Source of the DNA: Hysterium pulicare CBS 123377
Lineage: Eukaryota; Ascomycota; Dothideomycetes; Hysteriales; Hysteriaceae
Assembly (NCBI GenBank): GCA_000467715.1
Contig: AJFK01000089.1
Location: 1 to 64,000 of the forward strand
Direction: 5' to 3'
Length of the DNA: 64,000 nucleotides
The notes below the pieces were generated by a model. That model was not told the origin of the DNA. It searched no databases and saw nothing but the letters and a program-made list of their open reading frames with translations. Below are positions 32,055-47,696 of this stretch, piece by piece (the stretch's first letter is position 1; the number at the start of each line of letters is the position of its first letter). The translations under genes and the position numbers were made by a program.

Positions 32055-32380
32055 GATGGTTAGGATAGTTACGTCTAGTGGGCACTAATCTCATTCCATC
32101 CTACAACTATGCAAGTTTAACATCATGTTCAAGTGATGTGGGTTCTGTGTTATATTGGCTGGCGGCGAACAATAATCCCAGTGTTACAATTAGATAGAAT
32201 AATCCATTTCTAGCCCAGTCCAAAACAGAAGCTTTATAGAAGATAATTCCAATGTCTGCTGAGGGCTAGATACTCCTCTAGAACCACATTACCAAGGTGG
32301 AATAGTATAGTATATGCGGACATCAAGAAGCGTCGTCACGAGGCTGACACGTAGGCCAGCCTTTAACGGATTATGACACC
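32055..32380 (+). repeat. Possible fourth, more decayed copy (copy D), inverted to copy C
   Basis: The right end, TTATGACACCCATTGTTA, matches the right end of the copy at 61.4-61.6 kb (AATGACACCCATCGTGTTA). Weaker matches are AGAAGCTT and GGTGGAATAG. Copies C and D point outward, so the block 31800-32380 is bounded by GGTGTCAT on the left and ATGACACC on the right, like the ends of a small terminal-inverted-repeat element. Confidence 0.35.
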
Positions 32381-32950
32381 CATTGTTAGATTACGTAGCT
32401 TTCGAATGACACCCAAAAGCACTATGGAGTCACAGAAGTCAATGTTGAATCGTGCATAGAACATGCAGGAGAATTGATCCTCAATTGAAAACTAGCCGTC
32501 ACTTGTCTCTCTCGAATTATGTGCAAATAAAAAGTGTAAAAGAGGGGAAAACAGTACCTCCGCACGTATGCCTCTAAACAAGCAACAGAGTATACCTCCA
32601 CCGCCATATAGCGGCAAAATCATTTTGCATCCCATAATAATCCCGTACCAGTTCCACCCAAGCGAGTGACAATGTCGCCGACAACGCCAGCCTTACAAAG
32701 TAAACCAGGGGTTGGTGTTGAAGAATGGAAGCAGAACAGCAGAAACATCAAGGAGAGTGACAAGTATTGTAGAAGGCTCATAAAACATCCTTGCCATCGT
32801 GAGAAAAACATCCCGTCGTCTTATTTGAGATAGAAAGAACAAAAGAAATTCGAGAGGCAAGCATACACCCGATGGCACGATGGAGAAGGGACAACATTGC
32901 CTGCCTAGAGAATTCGGACCCTTTTGAGGCGGAGATCAGATGTTACTTGC
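32381..32950. other. CBF1 3' flank
   Basis: Short frames only. Another GAATGACACCC string occurs at about 32403. No gene called. Confidence 0.35.
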
Positions 32951-33970
32951 TTAACCCTCGGCCTTAGAATCTCCATTGCTCTCTTTGAGATCTTCCGGAT
33001 TGATGCCCGCGTTTCGGCAAGCTCGCTTGTAGATCTCACACTCCTCCCGGTATCGTTGTGATTCAGCTCTGAATTTCTCAGCGCTGGCACTAAGCTCGGT
33101 GATGGCTTGTTCTGTCAGGAGCTTTTCGAGTGTCCATTTCTCGATATTCTGTTGTTCATTTTCCTTTAACTGAGTGATGAACTGAACGGCGCGTTGAAGA
33201 ATAGAGCCTTTGTTCTTCTCGCAGCCAGGGACGATCTTGGCCAATTCGTTGATTCCTTCATTGATTGTCTCACGTCTACGACGCTCCACTACGCACGTGG
33301 TCAGCCCAGTCGCATACTTGCATAATGTAAACATCACAAGGATCGACTCACCTTCCTTGTGATTGTCCCTCCGCACCTTGTGCCATTCTTCTGACCCAAC
33401 CTGAGGCTTGTGGCCACCAGTGTTAGGTGGAGATTCGTTGGAAGCCGAGGTGCCTGATTCTTGAGGGTGAGAGACTATTTTCAATGATTTGGGGTTGGGC
33501 TCTAGTATACCATGCGTCTGATGAACTCCGTGATCTCCCATACTGAACGATGTGCCTTCGCCACTGGATGCTTGTGTTTGGAAAGATATCTCCGTCGCTT
33601 GTGGGACGGTCATGGAATAATGTGCGAGGGCGGCTGCGGCAGTGTCGCCTGCGTTGGATGGATTCGCGGCGCCGTTCTGATGTAGGTCGAATTGCTGTTG
33701 CATATCGTCTTCGTTAGTGCCTGCGTTGTGTGCCGCGAGAAAGGAAGCTGCGGCTTGGTCACTCAGGTCGGTCGCACCACCGGTTGTGTTGTTCGCGGAG
33801 GTTTGGAAGTTGGCGGAGCTTCTTGTGGAATCAGCTGGAGCGGGCCTCGAGGAGTTGAGGCCTTGATCTCGTGTGTCACGCTTCCTCTTGTTGGATTGAA
33901 TAATGTCTGCAACGTTATGCGACAACCCAGACTTGGCAGAGTTGTCAGGATAACCAGCGGTGTCAGCCAT
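32951..33970 (-). CDS. CBF1: bHLH transcription factor, CBF1/CPF1 type
   Basis: DNA-binding factor of the class that recognises RTCACRTG; in fungi it serves sulphur/methionine genes, respiration and, in yeast, centromeres. Exons 33352-33970 and 32951-33288 give 318 residues. The N-terminal 190 residues are low complexity (Ala/Asn/Gln/Ser). The bHLH follows from about residue 195: WHKVRRDNHKE joined to VERRRRETINEGINELAKIV, a loop CEKNKGS, and helix 2 ILQRAVQFITQLKENE. A coiled-coil (TLEKLLTEQAITELSASAEK and on) continues for 50 residues. The 63-nt intron interrupts the basic region exactly between NHKE and VERRRR, is a multiple of three and has no stop, so unspliced mRNA would still encode a full-length but disrupted factor. 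The intron is certain from family conservation. Confidence 0.93.
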   Translation of the reverse strand: MADTAGYPDNSAKSGLSHNVADIIQSNKRKRDTRDQGLNSSRPAPADSTRSSANFQTSANNTTGGATDLSDQAAASFLAAHNAGTNEDDMQQQFDLHQNGAANPSNAGDTAAAALAHYSMTVPQATEISFQTQASSGEGTSFSMGDHGVHQTHGILEPNPKSLKIVSHPQESGTSASNESPPNTGGHKPQVGSEEWHKVRRDNHKEGESILVMFTLCKYATGLTTCVVERRRRETINEGINELAKIVPGCEKNKGSILQRAVQFITQLKENEQQNIEKWTLEKLLTEQAITELSASAEKFRAESQRYREECEIYKRACRNAGINPEDLKESNGDSKAEG

Positions 33971-36900
33971 GCCAGAAAGTACCTTTTGGGGTTGAAGCGG
34001 GAATCTCTCGGGGAGTATTCCCGTTACTTCTTCTGAGTAGGGTAGGTCTTATTCGATAGCTCTTGCGCACCAGCGCAAAAGTCCAATGGCAATTATAAGG
34101 TGCTCTGGTTGGAGGTAGCACGGTACTGTTGTGTAGGGAACCGCAGCACAACAGAGAAACAGACTAATAAGGCTGGGTCCAGTGACGAAGGCTTTGGCGC
34201 TGGGCGAAAAGGTCGTGGCAGTAGCAAGGCGTGATTCGAAGACGCAAACCTCGATACCTATAGTCGGTAAGTCAGACCAGGATGTCGACGCTTTGCCCAA
34301 CAGTTCATGCAGAGTTCGGGACGCAGCTTCGCAAGAGCAATCAGGCGTTGATAGGTCGTCGGAAGAAGCTCAGGAAAAAGTCAGGGCTTCTGGGAAGCAT
34401 CAAACGTCAGCAGGGGCACAAGAAGACGATTGTCAAGTGTAACAGAACTGCAGACAAGCGTCAATGGCTATTGGCGCAGCGGATTGCTCCATTGCTGTGG
34501 GACCAAGCTGTCATCGCTCGAAGAGGAGTCGCATCGTGCAAGTTTTGCTGGGTTGCGGGCAGCGCACAACAGCGCCGGCCGGGTCGTCGTAACGTTTCCC
34601 TGAAGCGCGACCCCGTAATGAAGACGCGGCACGCAGCTTAAGAGTTGAACAGGTGGATGCGCAAGAAGCAGCCAGCCATGGATGTGCCGAACTCCGCGCA
34701 GCGATTCGAGAGACGCGGAGGAGGTTGGATCGGAGGGCGGAGGTGATATGCGATGCAGAAGGACGATTGTAGAAGAGCAAACCAAAAACGCGACGGGAAA
34801 AGATGTGGTGATGAGGAGGTTTGACAACTTACACTTGATGCTGGGAGGTGGTCGCAAAGACGGCGAAGTTCTCTCAGGTGACTTGCGTCGTTCGATAGGC
34901 CGAGCTCAGTGGTTGCTGCTTCCAAGTTCGGGGTGCGCGCTTCCTCGCAATGGACGCGCGACAAATATGTTTTGGGGCGTTGGTTAAGTAGCGAATTCGT
35001 GCTCCTGATGTAAGCAAAGAGACAGTGAAAGAGAGCCTCGCCCTCAATGGAGGTGGTGGTGTCGTTTGGTAGGAGGGAAAGCTGGGTCAGGTGCCAGCAG
35101 ATCACATGTGGGAGTTGGAGGGTTTAAGCTCAACCACAACGCGCCAAGGCGCTAAATTTGACTTGCGGCACTAATCACGCAAGCACGGCAACACTTTCTG
35201 CGCGTTCTCGACGTGCATTTGATAAACTCCCTTTCACTCACGCTGTCGACGCTGCTGAGGCAAGGACAGGGCCGCCACTTCCCTGGCTCGATTCTGAAAC
35301 ATATCGGCCTTTGTTCCAATCATGGCCGCGAAAAGCCTCGAGAACCCACCCCACTCTGCGGGAGCCCCCAATCTCAGAGTGGATCCGACTTCCCCGAAAG
35401 CGGTTCACGTGCCATTCCTGTCGCCAGCCATTTGTCTGCCACACTTGCTTAACCTATTTCCCCATCGATACTATTGCCTTGGCTGTTAACGGCCTCCACG
35501 GGGTCGAGAGATCGCATTCATCAGCCACACCGTTACGCCCACTACTACTATCAGTATCCCTTCGCCATCGTTGTTCGATAGACTCCCGGTAGTTACAAGT
35601 GTTCAGCCAGCAGGCCAGTCGTACTCTAAATCGTTGCACTGGCCCTGGCCTTGGTGCACTACTCCGCAGTCAGTCCGATTCTCATTCCGATGATACACCT
35701 TCCATAATCGATGGGCACTCTGTCCCCCGTCCATACCAGTCTTTGCCACCGTCAACACACCACCATTTAATTCGAAGCCTCCAAAAACGGACAGCCCAGT
35801 CCTCGTGACAGGAATAGTAGCTATATTAGGGATCAATGTTCGTAAGTTCATCTACGATCCCACCCAAGGTCTAGTGCATTATTCAGATGACTTGCCTGAT
35901 CGAAAAGGTTATCAGTCAACGACACGTGCTCATATGATCAGGCGTTCAGGCATACCAACAATTGGAACAACCTTCCCCCACCATTTTCGGTCCGGACCAT
36001 CTTCAATTTCCTTCTTTGTGGACAGAGCACATTCCGGGAAGTCACTCAGGCCCATCGTGAGAAGATCCTAACACAGCACTTTCCGATCCTTCCTACCTTG
36101 TCTTAACCCTTCCGGCCAGTCCTAAATTATAGCTATTCCACACCTGACCTTTTTCTACGTCACCAAGCAAGGCAACACATTGCCCTTCTTTCCAGACTGA
36201 CTTTAACCAGGCAACTTACTTTGAGACTTTGTATCAAGGCCAAATGGCCTATGTAAAACTGACAGCTCCGAAATTGGGAGTGCTAGGTATATTTTTTCCA
36301 ACGGCGGCACATTTTCCACCAACGTGAAGCATTGATTCCTTGAGTTCTCACATTTGCCCTTTAAACATTAGTCTATTTGAGCCACAACAGCAGAAGGCCA
36401 AGCCATCTTGCCTTAATGACCAACAACGTCTTCAGCCTTTCCTGGATGCTACTCTCGTTGAGGCGTTTAACGTCGACAAGTGTTACCAAGCATCCGATAT
36501 GATCGCTTGTACCACCTGTCAAATGCTGTAGCAGTCACCGTCATCTCTTTTTTCTTACTACTAACGTTCTTGCTTTTAGGCAAAATCTAACCACAGCCTC
36601 TGATAACAGCGTGTGGCATAAAATAGGCAGCAGAATTCGCGACTGAGCCGGCGGAGTTCCATCCACCTATCACTTTTATCAAAGTCTCCACGGAACAGAT
36701 GAACTTTGAGAAAAGCCGCACTCCCAGTTGACCGAGTTTGACCTCACGTTATATTTCCGCAATCTTGCAGACTGGTCAGGTCCAGGCAGTTCTTTGCTTA
36801 GTCTGGATCCCTCGATTCTGCGACTCCCTGGTATCCTGGTGTTTGAGACTATCGTAAGGTCTTTTCTCTTATCAGCAGTTCTTGTGTCATCGGCAGTGGT

Positions 36901-37485
36901 GGTCGCTCAGGCCTACCCTACATTCGGTTGCCGGCGTCCTTCCCCGTACTACCAGTTTCCTTCACTTCATGCCAAGTGTGACAAGCAAGAAGGCGCATGA
37001 GTACCCACCTGCCACTCTTGCTTGTTCGAGGAGTGTCCACGTCAGTGGCTGGCCTGTAATGGAGAAACGGATGGCACCAGATTTGTTTGATGGTGCCGAG
37101 GCTGTTAACCGGTGAGCATTTGAACAAACACTTGGAGCTCTGGAAAATTACAAACATACCGGTCAATATAATGTACCGAGAAAGATGTCCAGAAGGGTAT
37201 CGATATGTAAGCTTAACCTTTGACTTTGAACTCTGCATGATTCTTATAAGATTTTCATTGGACTCTGACTACCTATACGATATTGAACGTAGGACTGCAC
37301 TGATACTCTATATTAGCAAGGTGCTGATGAATAAGAGAGGTAGCCGAGTCTGTGGGCCAGGCGCAATGCGACTTAGAAGGTTTCTTGAAAGAGTGAGAGT
37401 TATAAGAGGTTCTCCTTGGTCCAAGGAGCTGAATGGGACTATGGCTGCTTGCACAAATTTCGTTGCCCAAGTTCTACGCAGCGAG
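33971..37485. other. Large gap upstream of CBF1 without a supported gene
   Basis: The first 1.1 kb is probably CBF1 promoter and leader: it is C/T-rich on the minus strand with many short overlapping frames. ATCACATG, a match to the CBF1 consensus, lies at 35101-35108. From 35.1 to 37.5 kb several frames of 60-145 codons occur (35158-35592, 35805-36071, 36728-37000 and 37087-37509, all plus), none with a recognised domain or consistent splice model. The last one (140 codons) ends at the inverted repeat described next. I call none of them. Confidence 0.4.
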
Positions 37486-37730
37486 TTTGAGCTCGGTGAC
37501 CAGCATTGAAACCAGGTCGTCTCCCTGAAGTCACTTTAAATAGTCCACATTAGACAAAGTCTGAATGAGAGGAGGTTGGATAAGAGAGTAAATAGATATA
37601 GATTTTATAAATTATAAATTTTAAAGTAAACTTATTTCTCTTAGATGTAGAATTAGATGTATTAGACTGAGAATTTTCAGGCACCTCGTAGGGAGGTAAA
37701 AGACATTTTCGTCCTGTCACCGAGCTCAAA
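37486..37730. repeat. Perfect 15-bp inverted repeat bounding an AT-rich island
   Basis: TTTGAGCTCGGTGAC at 37486-37500 is repeated in inverse orientation at 37716-37730; a further imperfect match (TACG-AG) extends outward on both sides. Between them lies about 215 bases with a very AT-rich core (37560-37670). The structure resembles a small non-coding terminal-inverted-repeat element, but no target-site duplication was established and only one copy was seen. Confidence 0.4.
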
Positions 37731-38004
37731 GGTACTCCGTAGAGCGCGATGGTCGTGATATGAGCAGTCAGACCTGTCAGCCCGTGTCAAGCATCTCGCA
37801 CGTTCCAGCTGGGCTGGGAGGTCATAGCGCCTTGTCTTGGCGGTGCGAGATGGTCGTGGAGAGCGGCTCCAAACAATTTCTACCTAAACACATAGCCTAC
37901 CACCGACCTCCCTCACCGCATTGAATACCTGAATCACTGTTCACCTACTTTCATTCATCATTTGCTCCGGATCATACACGTCATCTTTCTACCTTCCCTA
38001 TAAA
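37731..38004 (+). promoter_or_regulatory. Promoter/leader of the YAG7-like gene
   Basis: From about 37890 the sequence is C/T-rich with ACCTCCCTC and TTTCATTCATC runs leading into the ATG. A CTATAAA string directly abuts the ATG at 38005 and is too close to act as its TATA box. Confidence 0.4.
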
Positions 38005-39741
38005 ATGGCTACTGACGTTGGTTCTAATCCTCCTACCTCCTCCACCCCTGCTGAGTCAAAGAGTGCCCGTAAGAAGAAGGCTAAGGCAGAAGCTGCGACT
38101 ATAGCAGCTCCACTCGCTCCTGAAAAGCCGACGAGTGAGATTAGTGCTACTTCGCCGGGTCTCGAGGGAAAGACCAATGGCACCGACGCCTCGTCCGAGA
38201 GCCCTTACATTAGGGAGCTCCAGAAGTAAGTTATTGACCTCACCCTGGCCTCTGTTTAAGCTATTCAACTTCATGGCATCCTTTAACGCAAGTTCCACCA
38301 TCCCTTTTCCAGCCTCACTGACAATTGTGTAGGGGCATTCGAAATGTGAATAAAAAACTTGTAAGTCTCCCGCATTCTTAGCTCTCAAAGCGTTACGGAA
38401 ATCAAACTTACAAATGCTCCTCTAGGCTTCCATGACGAAGGTTGATTCTATAGTTGCGGAAAACCCCGGCGTCTCCCTCGATGACCTTGTTGCTTCTCGC
38501 AAAATCAACGCCGACCAAAAAGCTCAGGCTATGAAGAAGCCGCACCTCCAAGCCCAGCTTGCTCAACTCGAAGAACAAGTTGCTCAGTACAAGAAGTTCG
38601 ATCAGGAATACCAGCAGAAGATTGCTACCGAAAAGTCTCTTCTACAATCATCACACAAGAAAGAATTGGAGAAACTACGGGAGACCTTGAAGGAGGAAGC
38701 GGCAATCGAGGCAAAGAAGGCTTTCAAGGAGAAGTTCCTGACGCTGTCTCGATTCTTACGGGCAGCTGCTGCACGACGCCAGCTTGAGGAAGATGACTCG
38801 GATCTGACAAAAGCTTTTGAGGGCGCATTGCTCTTGGTCTATGGTGGTGATGTCGTTGCCGTGACAGCAGCTGAGAAGCTTATCGACGGTACCGAGGATA
38901 GCGTCCCTTCTACTGAAGGCGCAGATCTCAAGGTAACATGTAAGTCTATCGCCTTTCTTCTTTACCATAAACGATATGTACGACTCTAAGGCTCAGCTCT
39001 CCTCCTCTCAAGGCAGCCATTGCCCTTTACAGAGGGGCGCTTTCATCGGCTATAAGCTCGTTTGCAAGTCTAGAACCTGCTGACACTTCTGCAGATGCTC
39101 AAATCAAACAAGCTGCTCTCGAGGAGGCTCCATTTGCTGCGGAGGAGGCTTGGGTTGACGAAGTTGCACAATCCGAAGCCGCACCTCCAGCATATGAGGA
39201 AACGATGAAGATACCTTCAGATCCTACCATTGTAAATGCGGGCCTCACAGAAATCGACACTGCGACAGCAGTCAACGGCAATTCGGAGGACGTCGACACG
39301 CCAAGCGCTCCACCAGCATCCAGCGTTGATGCTGGCGCTGCCAATGCTGCCGCAGAGGAGCAATGGGACAAACAAGCGTCAACCTCTGATGATCCTATGA
39401 CCGAGTCCTTCGAAATGGTGCCTCGGGATCCAGCCGAGACTGAATCGCCTGCCACTGCTGCACCGAACAATAGTACCCAAAGCTGGGCCGACGACACCCC
39501 CGAGCCAGCCTCAACCCCTATTCCAACAACTACAAATGGCAACGATGGGTTCCATGAAGTACATCATAATCGGGGAGGACGTGGTCGGGGTGGCTATCAA
39601 GAGGGACGAGGAGGTTTCCGCGGACGTGGAGGCCCGAGAGGGGATAGGGGCCGTGGACGTGGGCGTGGCGATGGGTTTCGCGGCCGCGGACGTGGTGGAT
39701 TCAGAGGAGGAGACCGCGGTGGACGCGGAGACGCGCAGTAA
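38005..39741 (+). CDS. YAG7-like RGG-box protein
   Basis: Exons 38005-38225, 38333-38360, 38426-38939 and 39095-39741 give 469 residues. The N-terminus is Ala/Ser/Lys-rich; the middle (IRNVNKKL, then MTKVDSIVAENPGVSLDDLV and INADQKAQAMKKP) leads into a long coiled-coil (QLAQLEEQVAQYKKFDQEYQ to about residue 190), the plan of the fungal YAG7-like dimerisation region. A Glu/Ala-rich linker follows. The last 60 residues are an RGG/RGR box (GGRGRGGYQEGRGGFRGRGG and on), which usually binds RNA and is arginine-methylated. Likely a cytoplasmic, ribosome- or mRNA-associated protein. The third intron (155 nt) is long for this genome and could hide a small exon. Confidence 0.8.
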
Positions 39742-40465
39742 GTCTGCATCACTCTGCCTGGCTACTCCGATTCGTTGGAACGAACGAGCGCGGAAGTAAT
39801 CCAGCACATACCCGGATCTATTCAGATCTGTCTGGTCGAGGTTGGGACCATCTCTGTGCGCATGTGGAAGGAATCAGTTGGGTTTTCGATTTTTCCTCGT
39901 CGTTCTCTCTCTTCTGCGTTCCACCATATTGAGCATTTGAGCGGTTTGCGTACTAAAAATAAAAAGGCATCTTGCAAGTTGTACAGCTCACATACATCAT
40001 ATCTTATCAGCATAGCATAGGAGCGCTGGGACAGTCACTTCATAAACCGGCCAATTGTAGCCGGCTGTGTAATTTCTTTTACGTGGCTACTAGGCATAGG
40101 ATTGCTTAAATAACAAAAGAGCTTGTATCATCGATTTTCTTTCTGCCAATTGCTTGTTGATGATGCTCGCGTGCACTCTCTGTCCCCTTCCCTTGATTCA
40201 CAAAGTGGTTTGCGGATCTGCGTCCTGCCTCATCCCTTCGTGATTGAGTTATCTATTTCATCTACACCTCTCCCTCAATCTCTACCCTCAATTTAGAGCC
40301 AGCACAATCTTCTCGAAGCGGATTCTCTATGGTGGGCAAATCCATTCAAGACCTATCGCAGAGCTCAAAACAGTTCGGCGTGCGGCGACAACCTTGGTAT
40401 GGATATGCGTCCACATGCATGAGTTGTCCCGCCTCTGTTCGATTCCGATGCGGTGCGTTGGGCCA

Positions 40466-40498
<33 letters not shown>

Positions 40499-41729
40499 GT
40501 CTGTTGGTACAGGTGGCAAGCAAGACATCCGGGGTAGATCCGCACAGATTAGTCTGGCGTGGGATGTTGCAAGTAAGTGGTAGGGCTGAAGGGTGTGCTG
40601 AGATAGCCGAGATGTGGAGTGTCGGTCCCCTTTCGGCGGTTGGTCCTTCAGTGGCTTGATTACGAGTGGTTCCCTGAGCTTCCGATGCACAACATGGACG
40701 ATATGCAGGTACCAGCTTTGGCCCGGCCTTTACTTTTTCATCTATGTCTCAGCTCCTGAGATAGGTTTACAATAGTTGGTCTCTTTTGCATGCAACGACT
40801 GTTCGTCGGAGGTCAGTGTGGAGAGAGGAGATGATTGGACACGATGGGTTTAAGCATGGCTGGATTAGGAGTGTAGCTTCGCGGCTTATGCATTTAGATG
40901 ACCAAAGGATGAGGATTTCCATTTAGCATCATCTCATCATCTAAAACGCGTGGATTGTGCGTTTCTGAGCTGTGAAATCCCTTAAGTATACGCTTAAGTG
41001 GCGGGGTGGACGATGCTTCTTGGTAGTCCACCAAATATCAGGTTTGGTATAACAGTGCAAAGTCTCTACAGTGATATCAACGGCATACCAGTCGACTTTT
41101 GTGTAGTCTTCTATAGATGTTTCATTTGACTGTGATTATGTGGAATGTGTTTTGTGGAGGCTTGTGCATGGTTTGGGTGATGACGATGAGGCGCTTTTTC
41201 GCAGACGATAACCTAGCCAGCCTTGCATGATTGCAAAGGAGCAATAGGATATTATTGTTCAACCACATAAACAGCCCTTTTAGTAATTTCTTGTCTACTA
41301 CTACGATGGATATGCACCAGCTACACGGAAGGTTTCAGTTGGATGTTTCTTGCGCCGTCGGCTGATTGGAGGTTTGATTTTCGAATTGCAAGGCTGAGGT
41401 GTTCTCAGCAGTTTCTCACGCCACTTCACGTTAGCCGGGGCTATCGATTGGGTTTTAGTGTCTTGGCAAGGAGCTGCACCTCTTCGCGGTTCAACTGGAC
41501 GACATTCCAACTTCCGCATCCCTTCTATCCACCATCACGCCGGCTGAACTCCCTTTCCTGAACGACGAACAGCCTATGCGACACAAGTAGGACGCTCGTC
41601 GTTCAGCCGCTCGTTCATGTGGCACTTTGCCACCGGATAGCGCACCTCGGACCTACCACAGGCCAACTCCCAACAACCACCGCACCTACCTACAATTTCA
41701 CCATACCACACGAGCAATTCACCGTCGCC
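39742..41729. other. Intergenic region with a trinucleotide repeat
   Basis: 2 kb between the YAG7-like gene and the demethylase. Apart from the ATG/GAT microsatellite, only short frames with no domain are present. The last 200 bases are C/A-rich and leader-like. An in-frame ATG at 41619 could extend the demethylase by 37 residues. Confidence 0.4.
40466..40499 (+). repeat. (ATG)n microsatellite
   Basis: Eleven consecutive ATG/GAT units in non-coding sequence. Expected to vary in length between strains. Confidence 0.9.
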
Positions 41730-46061
<4,332 letters not shown>

Positions 46062-46956
46062 GGCGGTTGGTAGGGGAGTATGATGCTGCAAGAGCCTTTA
46101 CTATCGATGGATAATGACGATCGCATGAATACACTCACGCGAAAATACTACTGAGGAGCCAGGAAATACATAGCGCCGGATGCCTTTTGCGCTATTCATG
46201 ATTGATTGCTTCACGGAATTATCATTGGATCCCGGCGAAATGAGTTGGGGCTTCTTCAATGTCCTCACTTTCTCAATACTATGCTATGCTATGCTATGGA
46301 ATGGCATGGGAGTCATGGCGTTTTCGTTGCGAGTATACATGCGAGGAGGAGCGGAGAGGTGCTTGCTCCCTGCCTCCTACACTCTCTGCTCTGCTTATGC
46401 TTTGCTTTTGCTTTATGTCAATTAAACCCTTTTTCTTTTGCTAGTGGTTTTGCTTTGTTTTCGATGGCATCCGAGAGGGTGCTTTACAAGCATGGCCTTC
46501 ATACTAGCTCTTTCTCGGGTGTTTGGGTGTATTTGTAGGGATGAAGTGGATGGGGTTTTCTTTTCAGCTTTTAATATAAAAAAGTCAAATCATGTCTTTT
46601 GCGCTGGTGATGGTTGTGAATGTCGACTTTGTGAAGATGGGGATGATTGGTTTCCATACCGTGCGGTAAAGATTTCTCGTCTCTTTCTGTGAATACCCAT
46701 GCGAATACTTTTCCTCCGACCTCCTTTCCATAGTACACAACTTAGCCGTTACTTCTCCTAAGTAATACTAGGCATCATCTCACCTACCGTATACCTCAAC
46801 CCAACCATAACAACAAAGCAAAATGCTCTCTCATCAGATCAGTGATATATATCTTCAAATCTCCATCCTAGATCTTGAACTGCCTTATTACGCAGTGATG
46901 ATTGTAAGTAAAGCACATATACTTATCTCTCTAGATGGCATCGTCCCTTTAAACAC
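46062..46956. other. KDM4 3' flank
   Basis: T-rich sequence typical of a 3' UTR, with four copies of the pentamer CTATG at 46279-46299. Frames such as 46206-46538 show no domain. No gene called. Confidence 0.4.
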
Positions 46957-47109
46957 TTACTTTGTGGCTCCCCTTGTACCCATCATACGATAGCTTACAG
47001 AGAATGGCCGGCGACGGCAGTGCCCAGGACGATTAAACGATGCATGTTGTTGGTTGCGGCGACGGTGGTGGTAGGCGTTTAGGTGGAGAGGGGAGGTTGG
47101 TAAAATCAT
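46957..47109 (-). CDS. Possible small gene with C/T-rich leader
   Basis: A leader of about 140 bases, almost all C/T/A on the minus strand, follows an AATAAAAG box near 47250 and ends at ATG 47109. The frame gives 50 residues (MILPTSPLHLNAYHHRRR and on). A second ATG inside, in another frame, encodes MHRLIVLGTAVAGHSL, which resembles a signal or mitochondrial presequence and ends next to a GTAAGC donor. Either frame could be the first exon of a spliced small protein. The promoter and leader look real; the product is unresolved. Confidence 0.25.
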   Translation of the reverse strand: MILPTSPLHLNAYHHRRRNQQHASFNRPGHCRRRPFSVSYRMMGTRGATK

Positions 47110-47696
47110 CTCTTTTCTAGAGGTGCGTTAGATGGGGTTTGAGGGTTAGGGCAGGTGTTGGGTGGGTTTGAAGGGAGGAAGAGAGGTGAAGGTGTATAGG
47201 AGAGCTTGGATTTGATTGGATTAGTGGAGGAGGAGATGTACGGAAGCTTTTATTATGAATCATGCAAAGCTCTGTGACGGCGAAAAATCACATGATTTTG
47301 AACATGCTTAGTCTGGATATATAGGAAAGAGTATAATTTAGAGAAGAAGATAAGATAATAAAGAACTAAGAAGTCTAGAAGAAGACAATAGGAAAAGGAG
47401 AGAATGAATATCATCTATAGAACGCGAACTGGATTTACGGAGCTTCGCTGAGACCAAATATATTCCGGAGCACGTGGGAAAAGTCATCGGTCTACTCAAA
47501 CACTCCATCGACTTGATATAAACTAGCATAGGTAGGTATCCAAGTATACAATTTACAAGACGCGACGAACCCATGAGAACCTACCCAGAGCCAACAACCT
47601 CCACCTATATTAAAACTTCATCCGCCGATATACAATGCCAGTCATCCGGGTACCCAAGATCATATCCTCAATGCCATATTAAGCTTTTGACTTGCT
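47110..47696. other. Intergenic region
   Basis: Contains the leader of the 46957-47109 candidate and, from 47330, an AT-rich, purine-rich stretch. No supported gene. Confidence 0.35.

Noticed and set aside
34182-35105. Several overlapping frames of 80-155 codons on both strands upstream of CBF1
   Set aside because: No domain, mutually overlapping in many frames, C/T-rich on the CBF1 strand; better explained as promoter and leader.
37087-37509. 140-codon plus-strand frame
   Set aside because: It begins without promoter support, contains no recognised motif and runs into the inverted repeat at 37486.
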